Positions 1 through 7,708 of a stretch of 64,000 nucleotides of DNA are shown here, piece by piece; the first letter of the stretch is position 1, and every line of letters starts with the position of its first letter. The stretch is from the IMG/VR virus record IMGVR_UViG_3300025151_000020, positions 1 to 64,000 of that record; one strand, given 5' to 3'. Origin of the DNA: a virus. A program made the position numbers and the translations under genes. A model generated the notes under the pieces. The model ran no database searches and was not told the DNA's origin. It saw only the letters and a list, made by a program, of their open reading frames with translations.

Positions 1-10
1 ATACTCAACC

Positions 11-24
11 GTATAACTTATACA
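11..24 (+). promoter_or_regulatory. TATA-like palindrome before the first gene
   Basis: GTATAACTTATAC (11-23) is a perfect inverted repeat around a central C and is AT-rich. It lies 28 nt before the ATG at 52, so it could be an archaeal TATA box, an operator, or both. The sequence differs from the GAGAGTGTTCATAAT element used further along this arm. Only the palindrome is seen directly; promoter function is inferred. Confidence 0.35.
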
Positions 25-51
25 ACACAACAAACAACGAGGGAACAAACA

Positions 52-753
52 ATGAATAATGTTTTACCAAACGAAAAAGACGTAGCACGATTAGTATCTG
101 AGATCCAAGAGCAAGGTTTCGACTTCAATGAGGATGAGGACACCTGTGAGGACTGTGGTGGTCAAATGACTCCCGAACATCCAACCTATGCACCAGATGG
201 CCCAGACAATGGCAATTGCTCTTGTCATGAGGTTGTAGAAGATGAGTTTCGAAAAGCATTCGATCATGTTGATTCATACCTGGATGCAGTATCCGATGGA
301 AGAAGTGCAGAGGACTTTGACGATGATGACGATGATGATTCATGGCGTATGGGTGCAGAGGCTAACGATGCATGGAAGGTACTCAAAGAACACATCATGA
401 TGTACACGGAGTTGAAGGAAGCACTCGTTGGTGACTCTCCGAATTGGACTCACAAGGAATTGATTGAGAAAGCAAAATTGGATCATGAAATGGAGAATCT
501 TCACCGGATAGCGGAAGTGGAAGCAGAGCGAAAGGAAAGAGAATCTGACCAGATTGATGACTCAGAGGACTTGGTAATCAAGTGGTCTGTTGGTGATGTT
601 CTAGTTGGTTGCCCCTGGTTATCTCGTGACCAGGCTAAAGAGGTGATTGACTTTGCTAGAGGAAATCATAACCCAGAAATAGGTATTAGTTGGGGTGTGA
701 TAGAGGACTTTGCAGACATTCTATATCCAGGTCGCAATGGAGGTGATGAGTGA
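52..753 (+). CDS. acidic hypothetical protein with a putative zinc knuckle
   Basis: A 233-residue protein that I do not recognise. Near residues 31-60 it has CEDCGG followed by CSCH, a plausible zinc-binding knuckle. A run of seven Asp residues follows around residue 90. The middle is predicted mostly helical and rich in Glu/Lys. The start at 52 is the first ATG after a GAGGGA purine stretch. Its stop overlaps the ATG of the next small gene (TGATG), so the two are probably cotranslated. The strong acidity and metal site would fit a DNA-mimic or regulatory protein, but that is speculation. Confidence 0.7.
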   Translation: MNNVLPNEKDVARLVSEIQEQGFDFNEDEDTCEDCGGQMTPEHPTYAPDGPDNGNCSCHEVVEDEFRKAFDHVDSYLDAVSDGRSAEDFDDDDDDDSWRMGAEANDAWKVLKEHIMMYTELKEALVGDSPNWTHKELIEKAKLDHEMENLHRIAEVEAERKERESDQIDDSEDLVIKWSVGDVLVGCPWLSRDQAKEVIDFARGNHNPEIGISWGVIEDFADILYPGRNGGDE

Positions 754-929
754 TGCCGAAGTGGAAGGTAGTCAAGACTGTCACCGAGTACCACTCGTAC
801 ATAATTGAGGCAGATACAGAGCAAGAAGCCTGTTCAAAGGCCGATTTAGAATATCCTGATCCTGATTGTGCAGACCACACGGTAGTTGAGATTGAATCCT
901 CAGAGTTGGTAAAGGAGGAGGAATCATGA
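753..929 (+). CDS. small hypothetical protein (58 aa)
   Basis: Reads MPKWKVVKTVTEYHSY and continues with an acidic tail ending VKEEES. The N-terminal half looks like a short beta-alpha unit (WKVVKTVTEYHSYIIEA, then a helix with EQEA), the kind seen in small phage proteins of unknown role. The ATG overlaps the stop of the upstream gene (TGATG), and its own stop overlaps the next ATG (ATGA). Spacing and consistent coding are the only support; function is unknown. Confidence 0.6.
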   Translation: MPKWKVVKTVTEYHSYIIEADTEQEACSKADLEYPDPDCADHTVVEIESSELVKEEES

Positions 930-1057
930 GTTTGTTGAATCGGAAAACATGGAAACCGGAATATGCAGATTTAATCTGTGAAGTGTGTTGTGTTCCCCTC
1001 CATGCTCCTGTGTATGAGCGAGCTGACGATTCTCTCGTTTGCTCTCTATGTGCATGA
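926..1057 (+). CDS. small zinc-ribbon protein (43 aa)
   Basis: A 43-residue protein with CEVCC near residue 18 and CSLCA at its very end. This gives two CxxC pairs, about 20 residues apart, forming a minimal zinc ribbon. The start overlaps the previous stop (ATGA) and an AAGGAGGAGG purine tract precedes it, a strong Shine-Dalgarno-like site. The gene ends right at the promoter-like element 1056-1070. One of about a dozen mini zinc proteins in this window; role unknown. Confidence 0.6.
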   Translation: MSLLNRKTWKPEYADLICEVCCVPLHAPVYERADDSLVCSLCA

Positions 1058-1070
1058 GAGTGTTCATAAT
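1056..1070 (+). promoter_or_regulatory. left-arm promoter element GAGAGTGTTCATAAT
   Basis: A full match to the recurrent 15-mer of this arm. The TATA-like core TTCATAAT (1063-1070) ends 25 nt before the ATG at 1096. That is the spacing expected for an archaeal TATA box on a leaderless mRNA. The same 25 nt is found at 9697/9723 and 20574/20600. Confidence 0.6.
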
Positions 1071-1095
1071 GAATCCTCATAGTGACTACAATCTC

Positions 1096-3333
1096 ATGGC
1101 GACAGACATACACCCCGCAGTACCAGACGACACACCCTGGTCTGATGAGCAATTGCAGATTCTGAATGACTTTGCAAATGGTCTTGAGGAGTGGATTCTG
1201 GGCAAGAGGAAATCTGGCCCACGCATGGTTATTCAGGCGGTTGCGGGATCAGGAAAGACGACTGTACTCAAGGCCATGCTGACCATCGTGAGAAAGATAT
1301 GCCCTCATGAGAAGACCCTAGCCTCTGCATTCAATGTCCATATTGCGACATCCCTCAAGGAGGAATTGCTTGAGCAACAGAGAGCAGGTATGTCTGGTGC
1401 GACAATACTTGGTCGCAACAATACCATGAATGCAGGAGGATATCACATCTTGAGATCCGAATCAAAAAGGCAAGGGAAAGTCATGAGCATGGAATCACAA
1501 TCATGCCCAAAGTATCGTGTTCTTTCCAGGCAGGTATGGTCTGAGGAATTAGGTAGAGATGCCTATGAACGAGGATACCAGGGTGGGTTTGATTGGCCTA
1601 TGCTAGATGCAATCAACGATGTATTGCCTAAACCACTATCATTCCGTCAGTTGTGGTACAAAGTCGCCCGTGATCTTGAGAAACTATCAACGGTCTTGCA
1701 GGATGAGGGGTTCGTACCACATCATCCGGTCAATCATCACCACAACAGAGAGGAGATAACGAGGATTGTATCAAGAGTCATGGTCGCACGAGGACTTGAG
1801 GAATCCGTATTGTGGTTGTTCCCTGGAAGCCATGTGCCTATTGACATGGCCTGTGAGGTATTACGCAGAGGGATGACTCATGCATTTGATTCAGAGCATT
1901 TGCTACCGTTCCACTCTGATGAGGAGTTATGCTCAGAGGATGCAATCATACCACGAGCTTCTAATCACCCTGCCACACAAAGCACGAATAGTGAAGGGAG
2001 ATACGATGTTGCATTATACCCTGCATGGAGGATGGAAACGAGAAGGAATCGTGAAACCATCAAGTATTGGTTGAACAAGAGCCAAGTCGTGTGGCCTCCC
2101 ATGAAGGAGGATTACCGTTCTCATACTGTTGAGGCCAACCAACTCGATCAGGTATCATTCTCATTCAGCGATCAGATTTGGTTGCCGTATGCGTTGAATC
2201 TATCCCTTGAGGATGATGCATTTCAGATTGCTTTCATTGATGAAATCCAAGACCTCTCATACACGAAAGGGGAATTGTACAGGAGGCTCTTGACTACTGA
2301 TGGGTCTGCTACTGTTATCCTGGTGGGAGATACCAGGCAAAGCATCATGGGATGGAGTGGGGCAACCCCCGATTCCGTCTTGTTGAATGCAGAAGCATCC
2401 GATTGCAAATTGTATGACATGACCTACTGTTGGAGAGGAGGACATCATGTTGCTAACAATGCAAGAGAGGTCATGGAGAAATCCTCTGATATTATTAGAT
2501 TCAAATATCCAGGGGAAACATTACCTGCATACGAGGAACATCGTAGCCCTGATCATATTGATGGTTGGCATGATGGGAAGAAAGAGATTACAATCACAGA
2601 GGATGAGGTAGCATACCATGTTGAGAGGATCAGAAATGAAGACCCCGATGCATCCATTGCAGTAGTGTCTAGGTTGAATGGTGCATTGTCACCAATCATC
2701 CATCAATTGGTATCAAGAGGAATACCAATAGCCACACCAGATAACAAAGAGATTCTATCCTCGATTGATTGGGTTCTGAACAATGAGGATTCACCGCCAA
2801 AGAATAAGTTTCAGAAATCTGGTCTTGGTTTGAGTAAGCCACAGAACATCAATGGTTATGGTATGAAAAGAAGATGTGCGATGCTTGAGAAGTGGTGTCT
2901 ATCTCAAGCAGAGGACAGAGCAGGTGGTGATGCAGAGGTGGCAAAGATGTCTGATAGATACATCAAGGAGAGAGATGCAATAGACCTAGCTGAATCCTTG
3001 CTCATGTTATACATTGAGAGAAAGACTCAGTTAGTTGAGGCTAAAGCATTCAAGAAGTGGGTATCCGAGGAATTGTTTGGCAACTATGGCAACCCCGTGT
3101 ATCTCACATCCGTTCATAGATTCAAAGGTGCAGAGGCTGATTATGTGTTCCTGTTGCGATCCGTTTCTGCACTCAACAGACAATCACAAACGATTGAATC
3201 ACGAGAGATATTCCTATTGCCCCACCATGTTGGCAATTCATTTGAAACGGCACGAGAGGAATGCAACATCCTCTATGTCGCAACAACAAGGGCGAGGATA
3301 CAGAACATACACGTAAAAGCAGGTGAAAGATAA
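1096..3333 (+). CDS. UvrD/Rep-family superfamily 1 DNA helicase
   Basis: A 745-residue ATP-dependent DNA-unwinding enzyme of the UvrD/PcrA/Rep type (SF1A). Motifs in order: Q-motif-like WSDEQLQIL (residues 15-23), Walker A VAGSGKTT (49-56), Walker B AFIDEIQDLSY, motif III GDTRQSIMGWSGA, motif V TSVHRFKGAEADYVFLL, and motif VI LYVATTRAR near the C-terminus. A long segment of about 300 residues between Walker A and B has no motif I recognise. In-frame starts also exist at 1039 and 1069. I prefer 1096 because it lies exactly 25 nt from the TATA-like element. The stop overlaps the next ATG (TAATG). Likely role: replication or recombination-linked unwinding. Confidence 0.85.
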   Translation: MATDIHPAVPDDTPWSDEQLQILNDFANGLEEWILGKRKSGPRMVIQAVAGSGKTTVLKAMLTIVRKICPHEKTLASAFNVHIATSLKEELLEQQRAGMSGATILGRNNTMNAGGYHILRSESKRQGKVMSMESQSCPKYRVLSRQVWSEELGRDAYERGYQGGFDWPMLDAINDVLPKPLSFRQLWYKVARDLEKLSTVLQDEGFVPHHPVNHHHNREEITRIVSRVMVARGLEESVLWLFPGSHVPIDMACEVLRRGMTHAFDSEHLLPFHSDEELCSEDAIIPRASNHPATQSTNSEGRYDVALYPAWRMETRRNRETIKYWLNKSQVVWPPMKEDYRSHTVEANQLDQVSFSFSDQIWLPYALNLSLEDDAFQIAFIDEIQDLSYTKGELYRRLLTTDGSATVILVGDTRQSIMGWSGATPDSVLLNAEASDCKLYDMTYCWRGGHHVANNAREVMEKSSDIIRFKYPGETLPAYEEHRSPDHIDGWHDGKKEITITEDEVAYHVERIRNEDPDASIAVVSRLNGALSPIIHQLVSRGIPIATPDNKEILSSIDWVLNNEDSPPKNKFQKSGLGLSKPQNINGYGMKRRCAMLEKWCLSQAEDRAGGDAEVAKMSDRYIKERDAIDLAESLLMLYIERKTQLVEAKAFKKWVSEELFGNYGNPVYLTSVHRFKGAEADYVFLLRSVSALNRQSQTIESREIFLLPHHVGNSFETAREECNILYVATTRARIQNIHVKAGER

Positions 3334-3725
3334 TGGCAAGATATGAAGAAATAACATTGAAACAATTTGATGATTTTATGGAGGCTCAAGGCTTTGATAG
3401 AATAGACCAGGATGAGAGAAGGGATATGCATATCCAACAGGGAATCCCGTTTGTGGAATCAGGGGAGCATATCTATGAGATGGACATGGATCAGGACTAC
3501 GCCCCTGGATGTCGCATCAGAATATACTCATCAATCTCCATACGAAAAGGAGAGGGTAGAGGAACAGGTACTGATGCTATTCGAGTGGTAATTGTTGATG
3601 AGAATGGGAAGGTTTGCAACAATTCCTTCAAGAGGGTTCATAGGACAAAGAATTGGCGACTCAATTTACTCAAGCGGTACGAGCCTGTCATTTACAATCC
3701 ACAGGATTACGCACCGATTGAATAG
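3333..3725 (+). CDS. hypothetical protein (130 aa)
   Basis: Not recognised. An N-terminal helix (EEITLKQFDDFMEAQGF) is followed by a beta-rich half with charged strands (GCRIRIYSSISIRKGEGRGTGTDAIRVVIVDENGKV) and a C-terminal RVHRTKNWRLNLLKRYE helix. The layout recalls small phage proteins with an alpha/beta sandwich and a basic face, possibly nucleic-acid binding. It is coupled to the helicase through TAATG, so it belongs to that operon. Confidence 0.6.
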   Translation: MARYEEITLKQFDDFMEAQGFDRIDQDERRDMHIQQGIPFVESGEHIYEMDMDQDYAPGCRIRIYSSISIRKGEGRGTGTDAIRVVIVDENGKVCNNSFKRVHRTKNWRLNLLKRYEPVIYNPQDYAPIE

Positions 3726-3736
3726 GAGATGAAAAT

Positions 3737-3997
3737 ATGGAGATAGAAGAGATAAATGCAACAGACCTTGAAGATGGCACGGAGATATCATACATAGAGA
3801 GGATTTACCTCGCAGATGGAAGGCATCTTCTCATCAATGTTGAAGATTACATCACTACTATGGCTCATCCTCTGAATGGAAGATTGGTCACAGGCCCATC
3901 AACCATCGTGGCCAAACTATTCGCACGATGGGATCATGTCATAGGCCATGAGAACATGGCAGAACACATTACCAGAACTATGGAGGATATTGAATGA
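3737..3997 (+). CDS. hypothetical protein (86 aa)
   Basis: An 86-residue acidic protein of unknown function. Strands alternate with helices (YIERIYLADGRHLLINVEDYITTMAHPL), with no recognisable motif. The ATG at 3737 has a good Shine-Dalgarno-like TAGGAGATG six to ten bases upstream. The stop overlaps the next start (ATGA at 3994), so it shares an operon with the HCD-motif protein. Confidence 0.55.
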   Translation: MEIEEINATDLEDGTEISYIERIYLADGRHLLINVEDYITTMAHPLNGRLVTGPSTIVAKLFARWDHVIGHENMAEHITRTMEDIE

Positions 3998-4497
3998 ATA
4001 TCTTCGTTCTTGACCTTGACCCTAAGATAGCTGCAATCATGCATTGTGATCGGCATCTGCCAAAAATGGTCGTGGAGATTTACCAACAATGTGGCTCTGC
4101 GGTTATCCGTCATGGTGCTACACCTGACATGATGCCAATTTCAAAAACCTCTGGTCGCCCACTCAAAGGGGGATACCATCGGCATCCATGTACGATTTTT
4201 TGCGGTGATTCACGAGAGAATTATGATTGGGCGATTGAGCATGGCCTGGCTTTGGCTAAGGAATACACCAAGAGATTCGGCAAGGTTCATGCTTGTGAGA
4301 ATGGTTTGCATCATCTAGCATCCATGAGGACAATTGTTCCTCCAGGGCAACTTACAGACTTCGCTCAAGCGATGCCTGATTGTTATCGCAACCAAGATCC
4401 TGTCAAGGCATACCGTGATTACTACTTGAATGAGAAAGCATACTTTGCTAAGTGGGAGAAAGGAACACCTGCTCCATATTGGTGGGTTGCCGTATGA
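3994..4497 (+). CDS. conserved phage protein of the 'HCD+H..KM..E' family
   Basis: A 167-residue protein that begins MNIFVLDLDPKIAA, followed by HCDRHLPKMVVEIYQ (about 18-32), HPCTIFCGDSRENYDW near residue 63, GPLT-like PPGQLTDFAQAMPD, and a C-terminal AYRDYYLNEKAYFAKWEKG and PYWW. From memory this arrangement of conserved His, Cys, Asp, Lys and Trp recurs in many marine tailed phages, always as a protein of unknown function. The invariant polar residues suggest an enzyme, possibly metal dependent. Its presence in a probable archaeal virus would mean a wide host range for the family. Coupled to both neighbours through ATGA overlaps. Confidence 0.75.
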   Translation: MNIFVLDLDPKIAAIMHCDRHLPKMVVEIYQQCGSAVIRHGATPDMMPISKTSGRPLKGGYHRHPCTIFCGDSRENYDWAIEHGLALAKEYTKRFGKVHACENGLHHLASMRTIVPPGQLTDFAQAMPDCYRNQDPVKAYRDYYLNEKAYFAKWEKGTPAPYWWVAV

Positions 4498-4613
4498 TCA
4501 GGGATACTGTTTCTAAGATAGTGCCTGAGTGGGTAAAGGTCGCATTAGGTATCCTGGGCATGGACATTGACAAGAGTGTTCATAATGAAATGCTATATTC
4601 TGAGGATGAATGA
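4494..4613 (+). CDS. small hypothetical protein (39 aa)
   Basis: Reads MIRDTVSKIVPEWVKVALG and ends MLYSEDE. It starts by ATGA overlap with the upstream gene. A short amphipathic helix is plausible (KIVPEWVKVALGILGMDI). The promoter-like element 4572-4586 lies within its 3' end, so part of its coding sequence may be constrained by the DNA element. Real translation is likely from the coupling but not certain. Confidence 0.4.
   Translation: MIRDTVSKIVPEWVKVALGILGMDIDKSVHNEMLYSEDE
4572..4586 (+). promoter_or_regulatory. left-arm promoter element AAGAGTGTTCATAAT
   Basis: Matches the arm consensus at 14 of 15 positions. The core TTCATAAT (4579-4586) is 23 nt before the ATG at 4610. It sits inside the end of the small gene 4494-4613, showing that the DNA element, not the reading frame, is what is conserved. 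Confidence 0.5.
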
Positions 4614-4702
4614 TAGATAAGCCGAGTTTGAACATATACACAACGACAATTGATTGGGAGATAGCATACATACAAGGAGAGATGTTTCATGGAAGTAATT
4701 GA
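4610..4702 (+). CDS. possible small protein (30 aa)
   Basis: A 30-residue frame (MIDKPSLNIYTTTIDW, ending EMFHGSN) starting 23 nt after a TATA-like core. It overlaps the stop of the preceding gene (ATGA) and the start of the next gene by 14 nt. It may be a genuine small protein or simply the leader of the operon. No motif seen. Confidence 0.3.
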   Translation: MIDKPSLNIYTTTIDWEIAYIQGEMFHGSN

Positions 4703-4829
4703 ATCATCAGAACCCATTGATTTTGATAAACTAATTCAACCAACTCCCGCATCCTGTGATGTACCAGGATGCAACAAACCTCATCATTTGATGGGGCTAT
4801 GTTGGTATCACTTTACCTTCCAGGACTGA
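4689..4829 (+). CDS. small zinc-binding protein (46 aa)
   Basis: Contains CDVPGCNKPHHLMGLCWYHF (about residues 23-42). This is a C-x4-C...C-x2-H pattern, common in phage proteins with short treble-clef-like or HNH-associated zinc knuckles. The start at 4689 has an AAGGAGAG tract about 9 nt upstream, which decides it. Function unknown; it may be a small DNA-binding or adaptor protein. Confidence 0.65.
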   Translation: MEVIESSEPIDFDKLIQPTPASCDVPGCNKPHHLMGLCWYHFTFQD

Positions 4830-4834
4830 TTGGC

Positions 4835-4948
4835 ATGATAATAGAATTGTACGCTTTAGGGTGTGTTTCTTTCATATTGGTGCTTGCTTCTGGTCTTCTT
4901 TATCGTATGTTGATGGAGCTGAAAACGATGGCAGAGGATGGTTTCTAA
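4835..4948 (+). CDS. single-pass membrane peptide (37 aa)
   Basis: MIIELYALGCVSFILVLASG followed by LLYRMLMELKTMAEDGF. One hydrophobic helix spans about residues 2-22, followed by a short charged cytoplasmic-looking tail. It could act at the host membrane, for example as a holin-like or superinfection-related peptide, but nothing shows which. It lies 5 nt after the preceding gene and 1 nt before the next, so it is part of the same operon. Confidence 0.5.
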   Translation: MIIELYALGCVSFILVLASGLLYRMLMELKTMAEDGF

Positions 4949-4949
4949 C

Positions 4950-5087
4950 ATGGCGACTTCATATGATGTTGGTTTCATTGATGGTATGAAAAAGGCGAAG
5001 GAGATGATGTTGAGGAGAGATGTTAATCCTGCTACAATTCGCTGGATTGCTGAAACTATTAAGAAATTACAAGAGGAGATGGCATAA
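4950..5087 (+). CDS. small helical hypothetical protein (45 aa)
   Basis: MATSYDVGFIDGMKKAKEMM, then a positively charged helix (LRRDVNPATIRWIAETIKKLQEEMA). It is likely all-alpha and may be a small coiled-coil protein. Its stop overlaps the next ATG (TAATG). No family recognised. Confidence 0.5.
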   Translation: MATSYDVGFIDGMKKAKEMMLRRDVNPATIRWIAETIKKLQEEMA

Positions 5088-5389
5088 TGAGAAGATACAA
5101 CCCTAATTTTGATCCAAACAAAATTGAAGACCCAGATTTGAGAAGGAGATTCCAAAGACCACCTCCCGCAGATGGATACATGAGAGGTGCTGACCTAATC
5201 CCTAGAATGAAGATAGATCCAGAAACAAAAAAGCCTCCTGTACCTAAAGAAGGGGATGATTTGAGTCCATTTACTTGTGATGTTTGTCATTACGAACACA
5301 ATATGCAATGGAAAGATATTATGAAGGATGGAGAAAAGACGGGTAAGCGACTTCTGGTTTGCTACGCTTGCGACAATTTTCGCCTGTGA
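5087..5389 (+). CDS. zinc-finger hypothetical protein (100 aa)
   Basis: The N-terminal 60 residues are basic, Pro-rich and probably disordered (NPNFDPNKIEDPDLRRRFQRPPP). The C-terminal 40 hold a zinc ribbon with CDVCHYEH and CYACDNF, two CxxC pairs 29 residues apart. A basic arm plus a ribbon suggests nucleic-acid or transcription-factor binding, but the function is unknown. Coupled to the upstream gene through TAATG; it is the last gene before the chaperonin. Confidence 0.65.
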   Translation: MRRYNPNFDPNKIEDPDLRRRFQRPPPADGYMRGADLIPRMKIDPETKKPPVPKEGDDLSPFTCDVCHYEHNMQWKDIMKDGEKTGKRLLVCYACDNFRL

Positions 5390-5403
5390 AGGTTGTCAAT
5401 CAT

Positions 5404-5418
5404 GAGAGTGGTTAAGAA
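5404..5418 (+). promoter_or_regulatory. possible divergent promoter element before the chaperonin
   Basis: GAGAGTGGTTAAGAA keeps the GAGAGTG half of the arm element but has a changed TATA-like half. It ends 23 nt before the ATG at 5442 and 26 nt before the second in-frame ATG at 5445, close to the spacing of the clear copies. Weak on sequence alone. Confidence 0.3.
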
Positions 5419-5441
5419 GGGTCTGCGTTCTTGCGAGGCAC

Positions 5442-7025
5442 ATGATGACAGGGCCGAATGGAGAACCCATCTATATTTTGAAAGAAGGTGCAAGCAACAG
5501 AAGCGGTAGAAACGCTCAATCGAATAACATAATGGCGGCTAAAGCAGTTGCCGAATCCGTGAGATCCACTCTTGGCCCTCTCGGATTTGATAAAATGCTT
5601 GTTGATGGAGGCGGAGGAGTCCTCATTACTAATGATGGTGCTACCATTTTGACTGAGATAGACGCAGACCATCCTGCCGCAAAAATAGTGATCGAGATAA
5701 GTCAGACCCAGGATGCACAATGTCATGATGGTACGACAAGTGCAGCCGTTCTTTCTGGTGCTTTACTTGAGCAAGCGGAGGAATTGATTGACAAACAAAT
5801 CCATCCAGCAACTATCACAAAAGGATATCACTTCGCAAAGAAAATCCTAATGGAAGAATTAGAAAACATGGGATGGGAATGTTCAGAATCTGACTTGCTT
5901 GATGCAGCTCGCACATCCATTACAGGAAAGAGTGCGGAGTCTGCGATTGATGTTCTTGCAGATATTTGTGTGTCAGCCCTGGATGCTATCAGAGATGATG
6001 ATGGTGTTGATTTGGATAATGTGAAAGTATCAACCTTTGAAGGTGGTTCATATGAGCAGAGTGAATTGCTACCAGGATTGGTAGTTGAGAAAGAGAAGAT
6101 TCACTCACAAATGCCAAGTGCATACAAAGATGCTAAGGTTCTCCTTCTGAAAACTCCTATTGAACCAAAGGAAACTAAGATAGAGTCCAGGTTAAATATT
6201 AACGATCCAAGTATGTTAGAGGCATTCCTAGAGCAAGAAGAACAAGCGATACAGGATTTATGCACCGACATAGCAAAGAGTGGTGCTGATGTTGTGTTCT
6301 GTCAGAAAGATGTGGATGCGTTAGCTGCACACTATCTCTCACAAGCGAACATCATGGTATTGAAGCGTGTCAAGAATAGCGATATGGAGGCACTTCGCAG
6401 GATCACAGGTGCAAACCTCGTAAGCAATCTCAAGGAGTTATTACCAGATGACTTGGGTTCAGCAGAGTCTGTGTTAGAGAAGAAGTTTGGAGAGTACCCC
6501 TGCGTATGTGTTAGCGATAGCAGAGCAAAGAGTGTGACCGCAATTCTGAGAGGAGCAACAGGTCACACCGTTGATGAATTAGAAAGAGCATTCGATGATG
6601 TCATTGGAGTAGTCACCCTATCAGAAGAAAGCAGAATCATGGTTGCTGGCGGAGGTAGTGCCTATGCACACTTGGCTCGTGTTCTAAGAAACAAATCATC
6701 AGATGCACCTGGTCGCCAGGCTATGGCGGTTGAGTCATTCGCCAATGCATTAGAATCAATCCCCTGGACTTTAGCAGAGAATGCAGGTGTTGATCCGGTT
6801 GATGCGATATTAGAGTTGAAAGGAGCAGGGGTGAATGATGGCATATCTATTGATGGTGATGTCAAAGACATGAGAGAACTTTCCGTAGTTGAACCGAGAA
6901 GAATCATTCGTACTGCTATTTCATCTGCCGTTGAAGCATCCACTCTGATTCTAAGAATAGATGATGTGATCTCCATGAAGAAAGTTGGAGGTGACATGAT
7001 GCCTCCTCCGATGATGGGGATGTGA
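5442..7025 (+). CDS. group II chaperonin (thermosome/CCT family)
   Basis: A 527-residue, full-length archaeal-type chaperonin subunit that would form a double-ring ATP-driven protein-folding chamber. Landmarks: [15 protein letters not shown] and [19 protein letters not shown] at the N-terminus, [22 protein letters not shown], the ATPase signature [29 protein letters not shown] in the second equatorial part, [35 protein letters not shown], and [10 protein letters not shown]. The tail MMPPPMMGM is like the Gly/Met-rich tails of thermosomes. The usual GDGTT is HDGTT here: the catalytic Asp is kept and the first Gly replaced by His. The [10 protein letters not shown] region is slightly shortened. 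It is probably made for folding virion proteins or replacing host chaperonin. Related genes are, from memory, reported in viruses of marine euryarchaea. Confidence 0.95.
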   Translation: MMTGPNGEPIYILKEGASNRSGRNAQSNNIMAAKAVAESVRSTLGPLGFDKMLVDGGGGVLITNDGATILTEIDADHPAAKIVIEISQTQDAQCHDGTTSAAVLSGALLEQAEELIDKQIHPATITKGYHFAKKILMEELENMGWECSESDLLDAARTSITGKSAESAIDVLADICVSALDAIRDDDGVDLDNVKVSTFEGGSYEQSELLPGLVVEKEKIHSQMPSAYKDAKVLLLKTPIEPKETKIESRLNINDPSMLEAFLEQEEQAIQDLCTDIAKSGADVVFCQKDVDALAAHYLSQANIMVLKRVKNSDMEALRRITGANLVSNLKELLPDDLGSAESVLEKKFGEYPCVCVSDSRAKSVTAILRGATGHTVDELERAFDDVIGVVTLSEESRIMVAGGGSAYAHLARVLRNKSSDAPGRQAMAVESFANALESIPWTLAENAGVDPVDAILELKGAGVNDGISIDGDVKDMRELSVVEPRRIIRTAISSAVEASTLILRIDDVISMKKVGGDMMPPPMMGM

Positions 7026-7303
7026 TAGGATTGCCTACTAAGCAATTGTTTGTTGGCCGGACTAAACGGTTGCGTAGGAAAATCATCAAGTTTCTTGAAG
7101 AGAAAGGTCAAGCAGATACTGCCGATGTCTATGAGTTTCTAAAGCACAACACATATTGGGGTGCATCTCAGAACCAAGTTGGCAACATACTAGCCAAAGA
7201 CCCAAGATTCGTTCTGGTTGGCAATACTCGCAGAGCGATGGGAATGCATTCTCTACAAATCTATCAACTGTCTTCTGATTACAAGGAGTACGAAGAGGCA
7301 TGA
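7022..7303 (+). CDS. small winged-helix-like protein (93 aa)
   Basis: Starts at a GTG overlapping the chaperonin stop (GTGA). Residues 15-75 read as three helices and a wing: RLRRKIIKFLEEKGQADTAD, YEFLKHNTYWGASQNQVGNI and LAKDPRFVLVGNTRRAMG. This fits a winged helix-turn-helix DNA-binding fold like those in archaeal small regulators. Directly behind the chaperonin, it could regulate it or act on virion-stage transcription. Fold assigned by eye. Confidence 0.55.
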   Translation: MIGLPTKQLFVGRTKRLRRKIIKFLEEKGQADTADVYEFLKHNTYWGASQNQVGNILAKDPRFVLVGNTRRAMGMHSLQIYQLSSDYKEYEEA

Positions 7304-7416
7304 GAGGGGCTAACAATAGGCCAACGGTTGGATGGATAACATCAAAGAAAATCAAACTGTACTTTCCAGGTAATGAAGACAATGCAAAGATTTGGATCTT
7401 GCAGGAGGAGGAGTAA
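7300..7416 (+). CDS. small hypothetical protein (38 aa)
   Basis: MRGANNRPTVGWITSKKIKL followed by a short beta-like stretch (YFPGNEDNAKIWILQEEE). It starts with an ATGA overlap to the previous gene and ends with a TAATG overlap to the next. No motif. Coupling at both ends is the main evidence. Confidence 0.45.
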   Translation: MRGANNRPTVGWITSKKIKLYFPGNEDNAKIWILQEEE

Positions 7417-7655
7417 TGCCCTGGGTCTGTGATCATCCAAGATGTGATCGTGTCACAAAGGGTTTCAGAAACGGAAGGAAACTATGCCATGTTTGTCGAA
7501 TGGCAGAACAACGGCATGAAAGAAGATGGGGGAGGAGATGTACCGAACCAGGTTGTGCTAAACCCATAGCATCTAGTGCAAGCACTTCAATCATCAGATG
7601 TGCTACTTGTGCTAGAAAATCAAGAGAGTGTTCATTAACAGATTCCGATTTGTAA
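7416..7655 (+). CDS. double zinc-knuckle protein (79 aa)
   Basis: Contains CDHPRCDRVTKGFRNGRKLC with CHVC, then CTEPGCAKPIASSASTSIIR with CATCARK. This gives two C-x4-C...C-x2-C knuckles in tandem, separated by an Arg-rich helix (RMAEQRHERRWGRR). Such modules usually bind nucleic acid. I start it at 7416 (TAATG overlap) rather than the in-frame ATG at 7392. A promoter-like element lies in its 3' end. Confidence 0.65.
   Translation: MPWVCDHPRCDRVTKGFRNGRKLCHVCRMAEQRHERRWGRRCTEPGCAKPIASSASTSIIRCATCARKSRECSLTDSDL
7624..7638 (+). promoter_or_regulatory. left-arm promoter element GAGAGTGTTCATTAA
   Basis: Matches the consensus at 12 of 15 bases, with core TTCATTAA (7631-7638). It lies within the end of the preceding coding region. 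The next ATGs are 7659 (20 nt on, a 16-codon frame) and 7709. The promoter may serve 7809-9115. Confidence 0.4.
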
Positions 7656-7708
7656 GGTATGGGAGTCATCACCGTAATGGCATCACAAGAGCTGGGCATA
7701 GGTTCGTG

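Noticed and set aside
781-1152. 123-codon - strand frame in the left arm
   Set aside because: It lies opposite three coupled + strand genes and has no ribosome site or recognisable protein motif.
5403-5510. A 35-codon frame ([20 protein letters not shown]...) overlapping the chaperonin start
   Set aside because: It overlaps the conserved N-terminus of the chaperonin by about 70 nt and has no motif; the DNA here is better explained as a promoter-like region.
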